Notes: generated from the letters alone by a model not told the origin. Shown: positions 36,020-47,899, counted from the first letter of the stretch. The stretch is 64,000 nucleotides of DNA from Cylicocyclus nassatus (GCA_958299035.1 CATQJL010000316.1:17523676-17587675); one strand, 5' to 3'. Numbers and translations: made by a program.

Positions 36020-37097
36020 TCTTATATATAAAGCTGAATGTCTGTTTGTCTGTCTGTATGTCTGTCTGTATGTCTGTCTGTCTGTATGTCTGTGTGTACG
36101 TATGTTCCGAATAGAAAATTCCATTTCTGAACCGATCCGGACCAAACTTGGCACACATACCCTTCGGGCCCCGGCGGGTGTCATAGTCTACTTTTCGTCA
36201 TCGATCGATATCGATTTTATCGATTTTTATCGATTTTTTTGCAAAGTTTGAGCTACGGGGCTGGGAGTTGGCACAGGGGGGTAATCGAGCATGGGGATTC
36301 CGAATACAATATTGGTTTTCAGAATTATCGATTACTTTTATCGATTTTATCGATTTTTTTGCAAAGTTTGAGCTACGGGGCTGGGAGTTCGTACAGGGGG
36401 GTAATCGAGCATGGGGATTCCGAATACAATATTGGTTTTCGGGATTATCGATTACTTTTATCGATTTTATCGATTTCTTTGCAAAGTTTGAGCTAGGGGG
36501 CTGGGAGTTGGCACAGGGGGGTAATCGAGCATGCTGATCATCCCCAAGGGGGGTGATCAGCATGCTTTACACCCCTGTGCCAAATTCCAGCCCCCTAGCT
36601 CAAATTTTCAAAAAATCGATAAAATCGATAAAAGTAATGGACGATCTTGAAAACTAATATTGTATTCGTAATCTGCATGCTCGATTACCCCCCTGTGCAA
36701 AATCCCAGCCTCGCATGTCAAAATTTACAAAAAATCGATAAAATCGATAAAAGTAATAAACGATCCTGAAAACTAATATTGTGTTCGTAATCAGCATGCT
36801 CGATTACCCCCCTGTGCAAAATCCCAGCCTCGCATGTCAAAATTTACAAAAAATCGATAAAATCAATAAAAGTAATCGATAATTCTGAAAACTAATATTG
36901 TATTCGGAATCCCCATGGTCACTTCCCCCCCTGTGCCAACTCCTAGCCCTGTAGGTGAACTCTGCAAAAAAATCGATAAAAATCGGTAAAATCGACATGG
37001 ATCGCTAACGAAAAGTGGACTGTGACACCCGCCGGGGCCCGAAGTGTATGTGTGCCAAGTTTGGTCCGGATACGGCGGAGCCGGGTAAGCCAGCTAG
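36020..37097 (+). mobile_element. Helitron-like element, copy H3 (1.08 kb)
   Basis: This is the best-preserved copy. It begins TCTTATATATAAAGCTGAA after host A and ends GCCGGGTAAGCCAGCTAG before host T. A CTGT/ATGT stretch is followed by TTCCGAATAGAAAATTCC and CCGATCCGGACCAAACTTGG. Three direct modules of about 120 bp follow (36190-36540), each with ATCGATTTTATCGATTTT, GGGGCTGGGAGTT and GTAATCGAGCATG. Further modules of the same kind run in the opposite direction to 37000, so the body is a large palindrome around 36545. Confidence 0.9.
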
Positions 37098-37136
37098 TTC
37101 TATAATAAAACACAGCATTTTCATTACGAATATTCT

Positions 37137-37480
37137 GGTCTAACTCTGAGGTGGTGAATGGCGTAGTGGTTTGAGGCGCCGCTATGACCAGATCGGGCCC
37201 AAGTTCGATCCGCCCCTGGGCGGACCAAGCCCTCTACACTCCGGGAGCGGTAAATTGGTACCAAAGTGATCTGGGAGGATAAAAGCACTGACTTGATGAT
37301 CTGCTGGTCTGACCAGATCGGGCCCAAGTTCGATCCGCCCCTGGGCGGACCAAGCCCTCTACACTCCGGGAGCGGTAAATTGGTACCAAAGTGATCTGGG
37401 AGGATAAAAGCACTGACTTGATGATCTGCTGGTCCCGCAAGTCATTGTAAAAGGCCTGCGCGCATTCACCTGCCTCATCG
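37137..37480 (+). mobile_element. tRNA-derived SINE with internal duplication
   Basis: An A-box-like TGGCGTAGTGG (37158-37169) is followed by a B-box-like AGTTCGATCC near 37204, typical of a tRNA-derived SINE head. A segment starting GACCAGATCGGGCCCAAG (37186) and ending ATCTGCTGGTC is repeated immediately at 37311, giving a 125-bp period. The B box is therefore present twice and the A box once. No target duplication was identified and the 3' edge is approximate. Confidence 0.65.
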
Positions 37481-40264
37481 ACTACGAAGTAGAATTTGTT
37501 TGGAGCAAGCAGCAGAGGATATTGAAAACTCCAAATCCTTTATCTTTTATCCTTTCAACGGGGGTCGCTTCTCTGCGAAATGCTTAGAGATTTTGTAAGC
37601 ACAATTTTCGCTCTTATTTTTAGTGGGGCATTACAGTACTATGAGAGATGATTCAACCCCTTATTCTTGTTTTTTTTTCGCAGGTGAACAGTTTGAACTC
37701 TAAAAGTTCGTCAAGTACAGGGTGTTTCAGTAGAAATATACTATCTAATTCTGATAAGAATTCTGTTCGAGCGTTGACTAACAAAGGAAAGATAACTGGT
37801 GGCCGTAGTTTTTTGAACATGTTATATATCAAATTGCTTTCCTTGACACGCTGATCTCGAAACTACTTCGTTAGATGCAAAACGCTTTTCAGAGAAGAAT
37901 TAAGGCTTCTAAACGCGCTAACGTAAAAATATTTGCACCCACCGAGATACGGGCATCCACTGTACATACAATAATCAACATCGCTATCTACTATACCATT
38001 GAAACCTATAGCACCTAACGTATTTAATCGAATTCTTGTGCAAACCATGAGGGGAAATACGATTTTTCCGAGATATCGTTATGCAGATAAGCGAATACGG
38101 TCTTAAGATTAGCGTTACAAGGCGAATGTCATGACATATGTCACATATCGAAAGGCCACAGCTACCAAGTATCCCTCCCCTGAGATTTATTATATTTATA
38201 TCTATCAACGGCTATCGCAGGATTTTCACCGGAGAGGGGAGGATGAAAATAAAAAATGAAGGCGTATCGAGTTTTGACCGACCATTTTGTTATAGCCATG
38301 TAAGGCGAGCGCTAAAGCTATTCTAACTCCGAAGTCGTCAGAAATCGGGATGCATATCGAATGCGTGCGTAATGACGGTATATAGCGTAAGGGGCAAAAT
38401 AAAATTTTTTGCGTACAAGCCTTAGACGTTCCGCTATTCTATTCGAAGCAAGAAGTAATGGTTTCGAGGAAGTACAAGCTTTATTTAGTAAGCAATTTAC
38501 TACATAAGGAATAAATGTTAGACAGTCTCTAGTTCCACGACTGATTGTTGCGTTGCTAAGTTGAAGGATCACTCGTTTTGATATTTGTGGAGTATGTCAC
38601 ATTACATCCATAGCTTGTCCGCACTCCAGTGTAGGTTACGAAGTGATCCCTTCTCAACTTATATTTGCGAACAGCGATTACTGTTTAAAGTCGTGGATAA
38701 CGAAGAGCTCAGCAAGTAGTTATCATAAAGCAAGAACTGCAAATCGAAAGCGCTTTTGAAGTCATCGAGTTTTTCAACTCATTATCTCATCTCTCCTGTG
38801 TTCTCATGTTAAGCTGAACGAACATCAGAGGCAAGTTCGTAAAGATCCTTACTTTACTGGAAAATAAACGATTCTGAATTTGAGCTTGAGCGGCCCATTT
38901 GCGATAGAATGCAGCGGCAGTTCCTGCTAGTAGCGGGTCATGTTAACGGTCAACTCACGTCTGCGCAAGATTTCCGCAAAGCGTTGTTGCTCCGCGACAA
39001 TCATCAGTCGAAAATCGTGCACCCTTTAGCATTTCTGGCTCAATGTTACATTATTTATTTACTTATTAACGTCAAAATACTACAACAACAAGTCAGTAAT
39101 TAACAGACTCGGAGAAAAAAGAAGCAGTGTTAGAAATTCAAACAAACGGAAAAGGTACTAATGCACAAATATTCGAATAGAGAACATTCGTCAACCTAGG
39201 TCCGAAATTTTTGATAAAAAATGCATTGAAGTGTACCTACAAGAAACTGTCATAAAATGTTCATATGAGTCTGGGCATGCCATCATCGCTCACCAGCAAG
39301 CGTCCTAGATTTCAGGCTGACGGAGGCTTTGAGAATGCGTATGCTAGCTCAATTAGGCAACCCTCTACTATTGAACAGAAATAAATTCGGCAAACAATAT
39401 AATCGAGCAGTCTTCTTTATAGCATCAAATACCCCACTCAAAAAAAATCAGACCAAACCCCACAAATGTGCCCCCGCTCAACTTCTGTTAAAGCAAGTGG
39501 TACCAACGAAAGACTACCAAATTGACAAAACGAAACGTTTATCTTCGAGCAAAGTTATGCGTAAATTGTTAGTTGTTACACACTAAAAACAAAGTATAAG
39601 GCCAACCGAGAAGCAGGATCTGAAAAGGGGATAAGGAGAAAAAACAGCCAGAAGAGAAAGAATACGATAAATTTTCCATGCGAGCATGTCGGACTATGAA
39701 CTATTACAGAAAAGCGCACGCCAACTGCGAGTAGCAGAAGCTCGACCATAATCTGGAAAGAAACGACAGGAAAAGAAAAATTAGACCGAGTACGAAATAG
39801 GAACTTGGCATCTAGAAGTAATTAAACTCATCGGTCCTTAGAAAACCCAAAACAGTGCATTTCACGGGTTTTTCTCTTGCAAAAAAAAATTGTGAATTTA
39901 TTTGAAAGTTGAGAAGCGACAGACTCAGAATAGGTTAAGTTAAATTTACCGTACGTTCATGGCATGATTTTCTTTTCCAAAAGGTTATGATTTAGTTACC
40001 AAGTTATGATTTGAAACACAAGAACGAAATCGGCCACAAGTCTTCGGTAGAGCGATATATGGAGTTTGGGACGATGCGCCCTGCATCAGTGGGATGGAAA
40101 AAAGGGCAGAGGGTAATTGTCATTCAGAAAAAGTCTATGGAAAAGGATGCGAGTAAATCATGAACTCTCTCCAAGGTCAGGATATCTTTTTTATGTGCAT
40201 ATTTATTATTTGTTCTTTGCGCTCAAAGGCCCATATGCATGCACGGTAAGAAGCGGAGAGTATC
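37481..40264. other. No supported gene; possible diverged Tc5-like end near 38180
   Basis: Near 38150-38180 the text GAAAGGCCACAGCTACCAAG followed by TATCCCTCCCCTGA resembles the right end of the Tc5-like MITE family, but a left partner was not found. Several open frames on both strands have no motif. Confidence 0.3.
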
Positions 40265-40446
40265 TGACAAGGGATGCTTGTGGAGTCGAAGTGGCCGATC
40301 AGCACGAGATGCGTACCGTTTTGGAGACCTTGGAACGCTGATTCCAAATCTACCTTCCCTAGCTGCAGAGCGCTTCTGGGAAGAGAGTTATGACCGTTTT
40401 TCCGAGGAGGCACCGAGCACTTAGCATGCAGTTGCACCAGCTCATG

Positions 40447-40518
40447 TCGTGGTAGCATGGCGCAGTGGCAAGTGCGCTGTCTCTGAGGATACGGTAGGTT
40501 CGAGTCCGCTCTGTGCCA
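40447..40518 (+). other. tRNA-like segment inside the Tc5-like TIR
   Basis: An A-box TGGCGCAGTGG and a perfect B-box GGTTCGAGTCC lie at tRNA-like spacing, and the D stem pairs (GCGC with GTGC). The anticodon, T and acceptor stems pair poorly, so this is tRNA-derived rather than a confident tRNA gene. The same segment is present as its complement in the right TIR (about 42788-42859), where the B box has one change. Confidence 0.55.
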
Positions 40519-40965
40519 ATAGTTTTGCATTGTATGTACCGCGTTAAAAATTGAGTGATTAAGCCTTTGCAATGGTTTTCCCATCTTAAGCGATGTTTAT
40601 CGGAGCAAATGGCTTTAATCTCATTCCGTACATCGAGAAATGACATTTCCAGATCAAAATTTTCTTCTGGGGCAAACTTTGAGATGAAAATACGCTTTCA
40701 ATGCAACGTACGTGCAAATGTGAAGTATGCAGCATCAGTCACAAGTCATGTAGCATACCTAATATCACGTACATTCGAATATTGGCGGGCCGATTTTGGT
40801 AAAGCAACTAACCGGATCGAAAACCCTTTAATTAGTCTAATGATTGTGAACATGTTTTCTCCACAGTTGGTGCTTGCGTGTCTATTGAAGGATTTCGGAT
40901 CCTGCAACATCACTCGCACACCATCTAGAGAAGAATAAAAGGTTATTGACAGCTTCGCAGCAATC

Positions 40966-42586
40966 TTGCGCGAAGCTTCCTATAATAACCTTGACATAAA
41001 CTGTGAAGAAGAATTTGATGTAGACGATACCGAAGCCGATCCATCTTGGAGTGCTGATGATAACGAGAGCTCGCCAGCCACATCTACAGGATCTATCCGT
41101 TTCGGAAACATCGAAGTTTCTGAAGAAGCGGTTTGTGAAATGTTATCCTTATCGGGTAATACAAATGATGTAGGTCTAGGTGGAGAAATCACTGTCGTTT
41201 TATCGTTCATCTGAAAAAGGGTCACGATCTCTGTCCTCTATGCATGCGAAATTCCGTTTTATCAATTCACCATACCATCTGGAAAAATTACGCCAAATTG
41301 AAAAAGAACGTAGGTTTTTTGTGGCGATACTTGGAAGTGCACCATAATTTTTGCAATGTTAGGTGAGATCATTGCCGATCGAAAAATTCGATTGAGGAAC
41401 CTGGCAGAAAAGCTAAAGGAGATCACCTTCGCAAAGTTCGAAATGGGAATTTCGCTTCACGACAATGACATCCGTCGTATAGCCCTTCAGATCAACCAGG
41501 AGATGGGCATAGAAGATTTTAAAGCGTGCCGCTCATGGATTTTGAAATTCAAAAGAAGTTTTGGAATTGTTTCTAGAAGGGTGACTACGTTTACATCAAG
41601 AAAAAATTTCTCGGAAAGTGAGAAACGGGTTGCGGAAGCAGAAGCATTTGTCCTCAGCGTGAAAAAAGGTGGTTGTTATGACAGTTACTTTACTCCAGCA
41701 TTCCTAATGGATTGATCTAGAACTAGAGACATGGCCGCTTACAAATGTTTGTAATGCCGACCAAAGCGGCTTCCTCAAGGAAATGCACTCAGCCCGCTCG
41801 CTTGCACCTAGAGGAGTTAAGAAAGTGGAAAGGGTTGTCCAATCGGTGCCGTCAACAACTCATTCATTCACCGTTATGCCAATAATTTACGCCGATGGGC
41901 ACCTAGGACAAAATTATTCGTTATTTTGCAGGTCAGTCCTCATCGGCGCTTTTGTGAGATTAAAAATTTATAATTGCTAGGAGCCGCACGGGAAGTTTCC
42001 CGATAGGGGAATTTTCCAAACCCACAATCTGGAGGTCCGAGCGAACGTGACTCACATGATGAATAAAGGACTTCTACTAGACTGGATTCGGTCGTGCTTG
42101 ATACCCTTGAACGGTCCACCGACTCTTCTTCTAGTAGACTCCTGGAGCGCGTTTAAGGATCATGATGCTATGAAATCAGCAGTCCCGGACGGCGCCGAAA
42201 TCAAAATAATGAATATCCCGCCAGGCACGACATCGAGCATACAACCGCTCGATGTCTATTTTTTCTTACCGTTTAAAGCAATGTACAAGAGGTTCACAAG
42301 CTATGTGATCACGCACAATCTCGACTTTTCTGTTCACGCTCGCGACTCAATTCTCCGCGTACTATCCCTCATTTACCACCAATTTTGTGCCCCGCGCTTC
42401 AGAAATTTTTTGACATACTCTTGGTATAGATCAGGTTATCTAGATCGGCACCCAGATCACTTCGAAACGCCACTTCAGTATTGTTTTTCCCCTGATCTCA
42501 TTGGAAATTGCAGCGTTAATTGTTCTGATGTAGCCTTTATACAATGCGCTTACTGTGAAAATTCTTTTTGTATCATTTTGTTGTAG
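40966..42586 (+). CDS. Tc5-like (CENP-B-type HTH, DDE) transposase, probably interrupted
   Basis: Three segments are readable. 40966-41214 encodes an acidic N-terminal part (NCEEEFDVDDTEADPSW). 41356-41715 encodes a CENP-B/Tc5-type DNA-binding region with ALQINQEMGIEDFKACRSW and LKFKRSFGIVSRR. 41725-41980 carries the first catalytic Asp in CNADQSGF, and 42047-42586 the second and third in LLLVDSW and PPGTTSSIQPLDVYFF. All three acidic positions of the DDE/DDD fold are visible. The segments are in different frames. The junction near 41935 looks like an intron (GCAG|GTCAGT to TTGCTAG), but the shift near 41715 may be a true frameshift. Function in this copy is uncertain. Confidence 0.8.
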
Positions 42587-43041
42587 CATATCATCTTTGT
42601 CACTGAATCGCAAAAATACAGCTCTTTCATATTGATTTTTTTGCCTTTTTGGTAGACTTGTTTCTCCTTTCTTGACGAAGCGAAATAATAAAGCTATTTG
42701 CTCCGATAAACATCGCTTAAGATGGAAAAACCATTGCAAAGGCTTAATCACTCAATTTTCAACGCGGTAGATACAATGCAAAACTATTGGCACAGAGCGG
42801 ACTCAAACCTACCGTATCCTCAGAGACAGCGCACTTGCCACTGCGCCATGCTAGCACGACATGAGCTGGTGCAACTGCATGCTAAGTGCTCGGTGCCTCC
42901 TCGGAAAAACGGTCATAACTCTCTTCCCAGAAGCGCTCTGCAGCTAGGGAAGGTAGATTTGGAATCAGCGTTCCAAGGTCTCCAAAACAGTACGCATCTC
43001 GTGCTGATCGGCCACTTCGACTCCGCAAGCATCCCTTGTGA

Positions 43042-43551
43042 GAGGGGATGCGTCATATCTCGCTACTCTACGTATCTTTCTTCTTCCTTTTCTATCTTGC
43101 TTACGAAGGTTTTCATACCCTTATACCTGCGCATAATGGAGTTATTAATGGAGTTACATGATTCCAAGCACTAAGATTTTGCTCAAGCAGGCATTGCCAG
43201 GAATATATGATGGAGTTTTTACCTATACGCCCCTTCCCCAGCAAAAGCAACTTTAAGAATTTAATAGAAGAAATCGGGAGTTGGAAAAGCAAGTAACTGA
43301 CCGACCTCGCTCATCCGACCTGCTGGATAGAGAAGAAAAAAATTTGGCCAGTCATTCCATGCTGACTTTGTGTGAATATAGTTTGAAAAAGAATTACTAA
43401 ACCTAAACTCGATAATGGGGTGATAGCCTATGTAATTAGGCTTATTGAAAAGGGTGAGGGGATAATGTTTTCTTTTCCTGGGAGCTTACTTTGCTGATCA
43501 GGAAGGATTTTTCTTTGAAGGGGCGAAACTCTGAATGAAGAAGGAGTGTAC
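43042..43551. other. No supported gene
   Basis: Short spacer between the Tc5-like element and the next MITE. No exon or repeat recognised. Confidence 0.4.
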
Positions 43552-44232
43552 AAAGTGTCCCAAAAAGATGTGCACACTGTTTGATTGTTAATAACTCTGT
43601 TACTTTCATGTCTTTTGCCGAGCTTGAGGTATCATTCTGTAGAGCGAGGATAAACTTAGATTTACAGCATGGAGCGAATCACCAATCACTCTCCATTACT
43701 GTAGGATTACGGTATGAACTTTTAGCATACAGCGGCACTGTGGAGTAGGACTTCTGGCGAACTAATTTCAAAAAAATTTGAAAATTTGTGTGGTAAGGCT
43801 TTTTGGCGTGCTGACTTCACTACATAACTTTCCGCCAGTTTTTCGAGCTTTCTTGATGGCGTATTCACATTTTTGACGAACATTGTAAAATCAGTTTTCA
43901 CCCTAAACCTGAAATAACTCATGAATAAAACACCAAGTACCGACGTTCAATTTTCACATTTAGAATCAGCGACTTCGATTAGCCCATTTCAAAAGTTTCT
44001 GGCTTGTTTGGCTCTCTTCCTGAGGTAAAATATCGCTTCCAATGGCTTGAAATCCTCCTCGAAATTTCCACAGTAATCCTACAGTAAAGAAGAGCTGCAG
44101 ACAAATCGCTCCATACTGCAAATCTAAGTTGAACATCGGTCTAAAGAATGGTACCTCAAGCTCGGCAAAAGACATGAAAGCAGAAGAGTTACTAACAAGC
44201 AAACAGTGTGCACATCTTTTTGGGACACCCTG
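43552..44232. mobile_element. CAGGGTGTCCC-family MITE
   Basis: The left end AAAGTGTCCCAAAAAGATG and right end (rc CAGGGTGTCCCAAAAAGATG) are inverted and TA-flanked. The arms continue through TGCACACTGTTTG and TTAATAACTCT, with an internal GTAGGATTACGGTA block. It has no coding capacity. Tc1/mariner-type origin is inferred from the TA target. Confidence 0.85.
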
Positions 44233-45031
44233 TATATGTTGCGCTGAGATGGTGACTGCAGCCATATGTATAGCATAATCACTTCAACAGCTGATACCGA
44301 CAACGAGCATTTGTAAAGAAATTTCTGAAACGATTATAGATAGTGGAATTAAAGAGAAATCATCAGTACTGATAATTGGTTCCTCCCAGAATAGAGTTAC
44401 TTCTTTCGTACTTTCATTCCATCTTCATGTACCTGAACACAACACAACGAATCTGTTTCAAAAGAATCAGGTATGATCATATTCAGTAGCTAAGGTAAGT
44501 CTGCCTATCATTACTTTTTTACACGCTTAACTTTTTCTTGACTGGAACGTTTTCAGCTGAACTAAAACCGACTCTTTGGTAACATAATTTTTCATACTTT
44601 CTTATACAAATTGCATCTTCACTGTAAACGCACAAAGAAAAAACGATTTTGTAATTTTTTCTCTAGGCTGCCTTTTTGGTCCCCAAAAATTTTTAATGGT
44701 GGGGTTATCTGATCTGGTCGCAAAGCGCGCTGTTAAGCAGAACGAAGCGATTCGTTCATTTTCGCTGGGCACTTGGTGTCCGTTATGTTTACCTTGGCTT
44801 TTTCTTTTTCTTTTTTTCTTTGCTTGTTGTTCTATTAATTCGTTCGTCTCATTAGCAGAGGAAGGAAGAACGAGAACGAGGTGGAAGAGTATTTAAAGAG
44901 GGGGAAGGGTCATAGAGGCTTTCGATTTTCTGCCCTCTATTTTAGGCTATGGCACAGCTCCACATAGAATAATGGGCAAAAAGCCAAGTAGAGGAAAGTG
45001 AGAGACTTAAAAAATGTCAAACGAAAATATG
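44233..45031. other. No supported gene
   Basis: A hydrophobic plus-strand frame at 44696-44896 comes from a CTTTTTCTTT low-complexity run. No splice-bounded exon recognised. Confidence 0.35.
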
Positions 45032-45033
45032 TA

Positions 45034-46054
45034 TTAGGTCATTCCGAAAGTAATTTCGCTTTTTTCAAACGGACACCACTTGTGATGGAACAAAGGTTTT
45101 TAAGAGATCTTAGTAGCATTCGATGCAGCATTTCGTCCTCTTTCTAAAAATTATAAAATTATTGCAGCACATTCAACGAGCTTTTGAAAAATTACGAAAG
45201 TCTGCAATCCATGCTTTCTGAGATGCTCAAGTTTTACAATTTTTCTAAATTCTTACATCAACCCTCCGAAGGAGTCCAAGTAACGATTCGATAGAGTAAG
45301 CCTTATAGGATTTGGCGTAACTTTTTTCCCGTTTTTATATCTCGCCATAATTTCTAAAAAGATTCATCATCAAAACCATCGAATTTTACAGGCCTACGTC
45401 AGTTACATTCGCATCAAACACCAATAAATCTTCGGAATTTAAAACTTCCAAGATGTTGTTATGATTTAACACTAATTTTGCAAAGCGAATAAGAGTTTGT
45501 GGAATCGAAAAATCTACCTTAAAATTTGTTGGATATAGCCCGGTACGGGTTTGAAAATGTGAATTATGATGATTTCATCCACAAAAATTCCATGAAGCGG
45601 AAACAAAAAGACACCCATTAGAAAGAGTAGAAAAAGCTGCATCGAATGATACCCGAGCTGCCTACCGTTTGATGTTCTACAATGTTTGAGTTGACCAAGA
45701 ATGGAAATTGGTAGCATCAATCAAAATTCTAATAAAAAATTTTGAGGAGATAAGTGAAGGAGAAAAAAATGACTGTGTCCTGTAGGGTGTGCTCTATTGA
45801 ATCGTTACTTTGGCTCCTTTGGAGGAATGATGTACAAATTTAGAAAAATTGTGAAGCTTGAGCATCTCGAAAAGCATGGATCGAAGACTTTCGTAATTTT
45901 CCGAAAGCTCACTGACTGTGCTGCAATAATTTTATGACCATTGGAAAGAGGATGAAATTTTGCATCGAATGCTACCAAGATATCTTAAAAATCTTTGTTC
46001 TGTCACATGTGGCGTCTGTTTGAAAAAAGCGAAATTACTTTCGGAATGACCTAA
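45034..46054. mobile_element. Mariner-type fold-back MITE, TTAGGTCATTCC ends
   Basis: The left end TTAGGTCATTCCGAAAGTAA is mirrored at the right, with TA flanks. The arms extend about 270 bp with good similarity, including CATTCGATGCAGC in the left arm and its complement in the right. The centre has no recognised coding sequence. It abuts the next element. Confidence 0.9.
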
Positions 46055-46060
46055 TATATA

Positions 46061-47128
46061 CAGAGTGTCCCAAAAAGATGTGCCTACTGTTTGATTGTTA
46101 ATAACTCTCTAGCAGTGGTGTATCTAGAATTTCGGCTCGGGGGGGGGGGAGGGGACAAAAATTTTCTGTCAATGAAGGTGCATGGCTTTATCCACGAACC
46201 CAGAAAAAATTTTTGGTACGCTTCTCAAAGTTTTCGCGGGCCCAAACCCCCAAATTATAGAAGAATGGGGCGTGGCTGACGTTACGCTTCCAAAAAATTT
46301 CTAATTATAAGGCTAAATTGAATTTTTAAAAAATTTTAGAAGTTATTTTAATTTCTTACAAGTATAACTAAGTCTCTTGCACATTTTTATGATTCATGTA
46401 ACTTTCAGAAATTTCGCGACTCATTCTCGAGGGGGGGGGCGCCCTTTCCCCCCCCCCCCCTCGGTACGCCAATGCTCTCTAGTAATGAAGTCTTTCGAGG
46501 AGCTTTAGGTACCAATTTATAGAGCTGGCTTCAATTCAAATTTGCGGTATAGCGTAGGTCACCAATCTCTCTTCATTACTGCAGGATTACGGGTAGAAAA
46601 TCTAAGCATATGGTGTCACTGTAAAAAAAGCTGTTTTTTCAAAATTTTCAAAAAATGCTAAAACTTGTGCAAGAAGGTTTTCATGGGCGCTGAGTTCAAT
46701 ACTCAACTATATACAAGATTACGAAGCTTTCTAGACGGTATAACCGCACTTTTTAAGAACATAAAAAAACGGCCACTACTGCTTTCCTCGCATAACTTTT
46801 TAATGAAGCATTATAATGAGTTGCGAGTATCACATTTGGAATCAACAACTCTATCTAACCCAGTGAGAGAGTTTTCAGTTTTCTTTTTCTCATTTTTGAA
46901 GCAAAATATGGCCTTTCATGGCTCAAAACCCTCTTTGAAGTTTTCACCGTAATCCTACAGTGATGGAGAGCAGTCGGTAATCCGCTCCATACCGTAATCT
47001 AAGTTGAATTCAGCTCTAAAAAATGGTGTTTCTCGGAGCTTGTAAAGCTAGTGTAGAGCTTTTCAAAAGACTTCATTACAAGAGAGTTATTAATAATCAA
47101 ACTGTAGGCATATTTTTGGAACACCCTG
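46061..47128. mobile_element. CAGGGTGTCCC-family element carrying a nested hAT MITE
   Basis: The left end CAGAGTGTCCCAAAAAGATG and right end (rc CAGGGTGTTCCAAAAATATG) are inverted and TA-flanked. The body contains the family's GTAGGATTACGG and TTAATAACTCTCTAG blocks. The latter is interrupted at 46113 by a hAT-like MITE. No transposase coding recognised. Confidence 0.85.
46113..46474. mobile_element. hAT-like G-rich MITE with 8-bp target duplication
   Basis: CAGTGGTGTATCTAG at the left and its diverged complement at the right (rc CATTGGCGTACCGAG) are bounded by an exact CTCTCTAG on both sides (46105-46112 and 46475-46482). An 8-bp duplication and CAG-type ends are characteristic of hAT elements. 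A G run lies just inside the left end and a C run inside the right, so the element can fold. It is inserted in the surrounding TA-flanked element. Confidence 0.9.
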
Positions 47129-47130
47129 TA

Positions 47131-47899
47131 TATTTATTTGCAAATACAATCGGGGGCTTTGTTTCAAAACTCCTCGGTCTCAGCTCGTAGACAGCCCCGC
47201 TAGTCAGTATTTTCAACCCAACTCAACAAATGAAAAAGGAAAACAAATAAGACTTCTAAAAAAATTCAACAGCAACAATAAATGCTTTAACAATATCGCG
47301 TCGCCACTAAAACACGCAGAGTTTTTTTTTTGATTTTTAGCACAAAACATTGATAAAAGAGCCAGTCTTTTAACACCTGTTTCAAAAACAGTATATTTTA
47401 CTTTACTTGAACCAAAAACGTATTGCTGTTTTGAACAGGATCGGTAACACAAAGCTGCGGCCCAAGTTTTTTCTCTAGCAAATGATTATCGAATAATCAA
47501 AACTTGAAATTATTTGCCAAACGATATTGTTTTTCAAAAGCTTGAAATCAAGTACGTGTAATGGCATGCAGTAAAATGAGGAGTAGAGTTCAGAAAGTTA
47601 TGACCTTTTGTTTTGGTCTAATTCAGAAAGTTAGGTGGCCAACATTCAGTACTGATTTTCCAATGGAACTAAGTCGGCGTTCGCCTGAATATTATAATGC
47701 ATACAACCGTATGAAGATCCTATTACCTTCTGGACTTCGAAATTTTGAATGATTTGTTTTGAAAAGAATATCAGTTCTGTCATGTTTAAGCTGCCAACTG
47801 CAACCCTAAATTGGAGTATTTTGAAAAAGCTTCCCAAATATCAAAGCAAAACTTATCGAATGACTATATCAAAAGGTGAAAATTGGAGATTACTTCTAA
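47131..47899. other. No supported gene
   Basis: No exon or repeat recognised between the composite element and the next Helitron-like copy. Confidence 0.4.

Larger units (their letters stand above)
40268..43038 (+). mobile_element. Tc5-like DNA transposon, 2.77 kb, long TIRs
   Basis: The ends are CAAGGGATGCTTG at the left and its near-complement at the right, flanked by TGA on both sides (40265-40267 and 43039-43041). TNA duplications and CAAGGGA-type ends are typical of C. elegans Tc5. The terminal inverted repeats are about 345 bp (40268-40612 against 42694-43038) and align by eye without net gaps. Between them lies a plus-strand transposase-like coding region. TIR identity is high, suggesting recent activity, although the coding region appears to need one or more introns or frame corrections. 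Confidence 0.92.

Noticed and set aside
36239..36563. Overlapping frames with apparent protein repeats
   Set aside because: The repetition comes from the ATCGAT-rich Helitron-like modules, not from a coding sequence.
40447..40518. Functional tRNA gene
   Set aside because: The A and B boxes fit, but the acceptor, anticodon and T stems do not pair, and the segment is duplicated as part of a transposon terminus.
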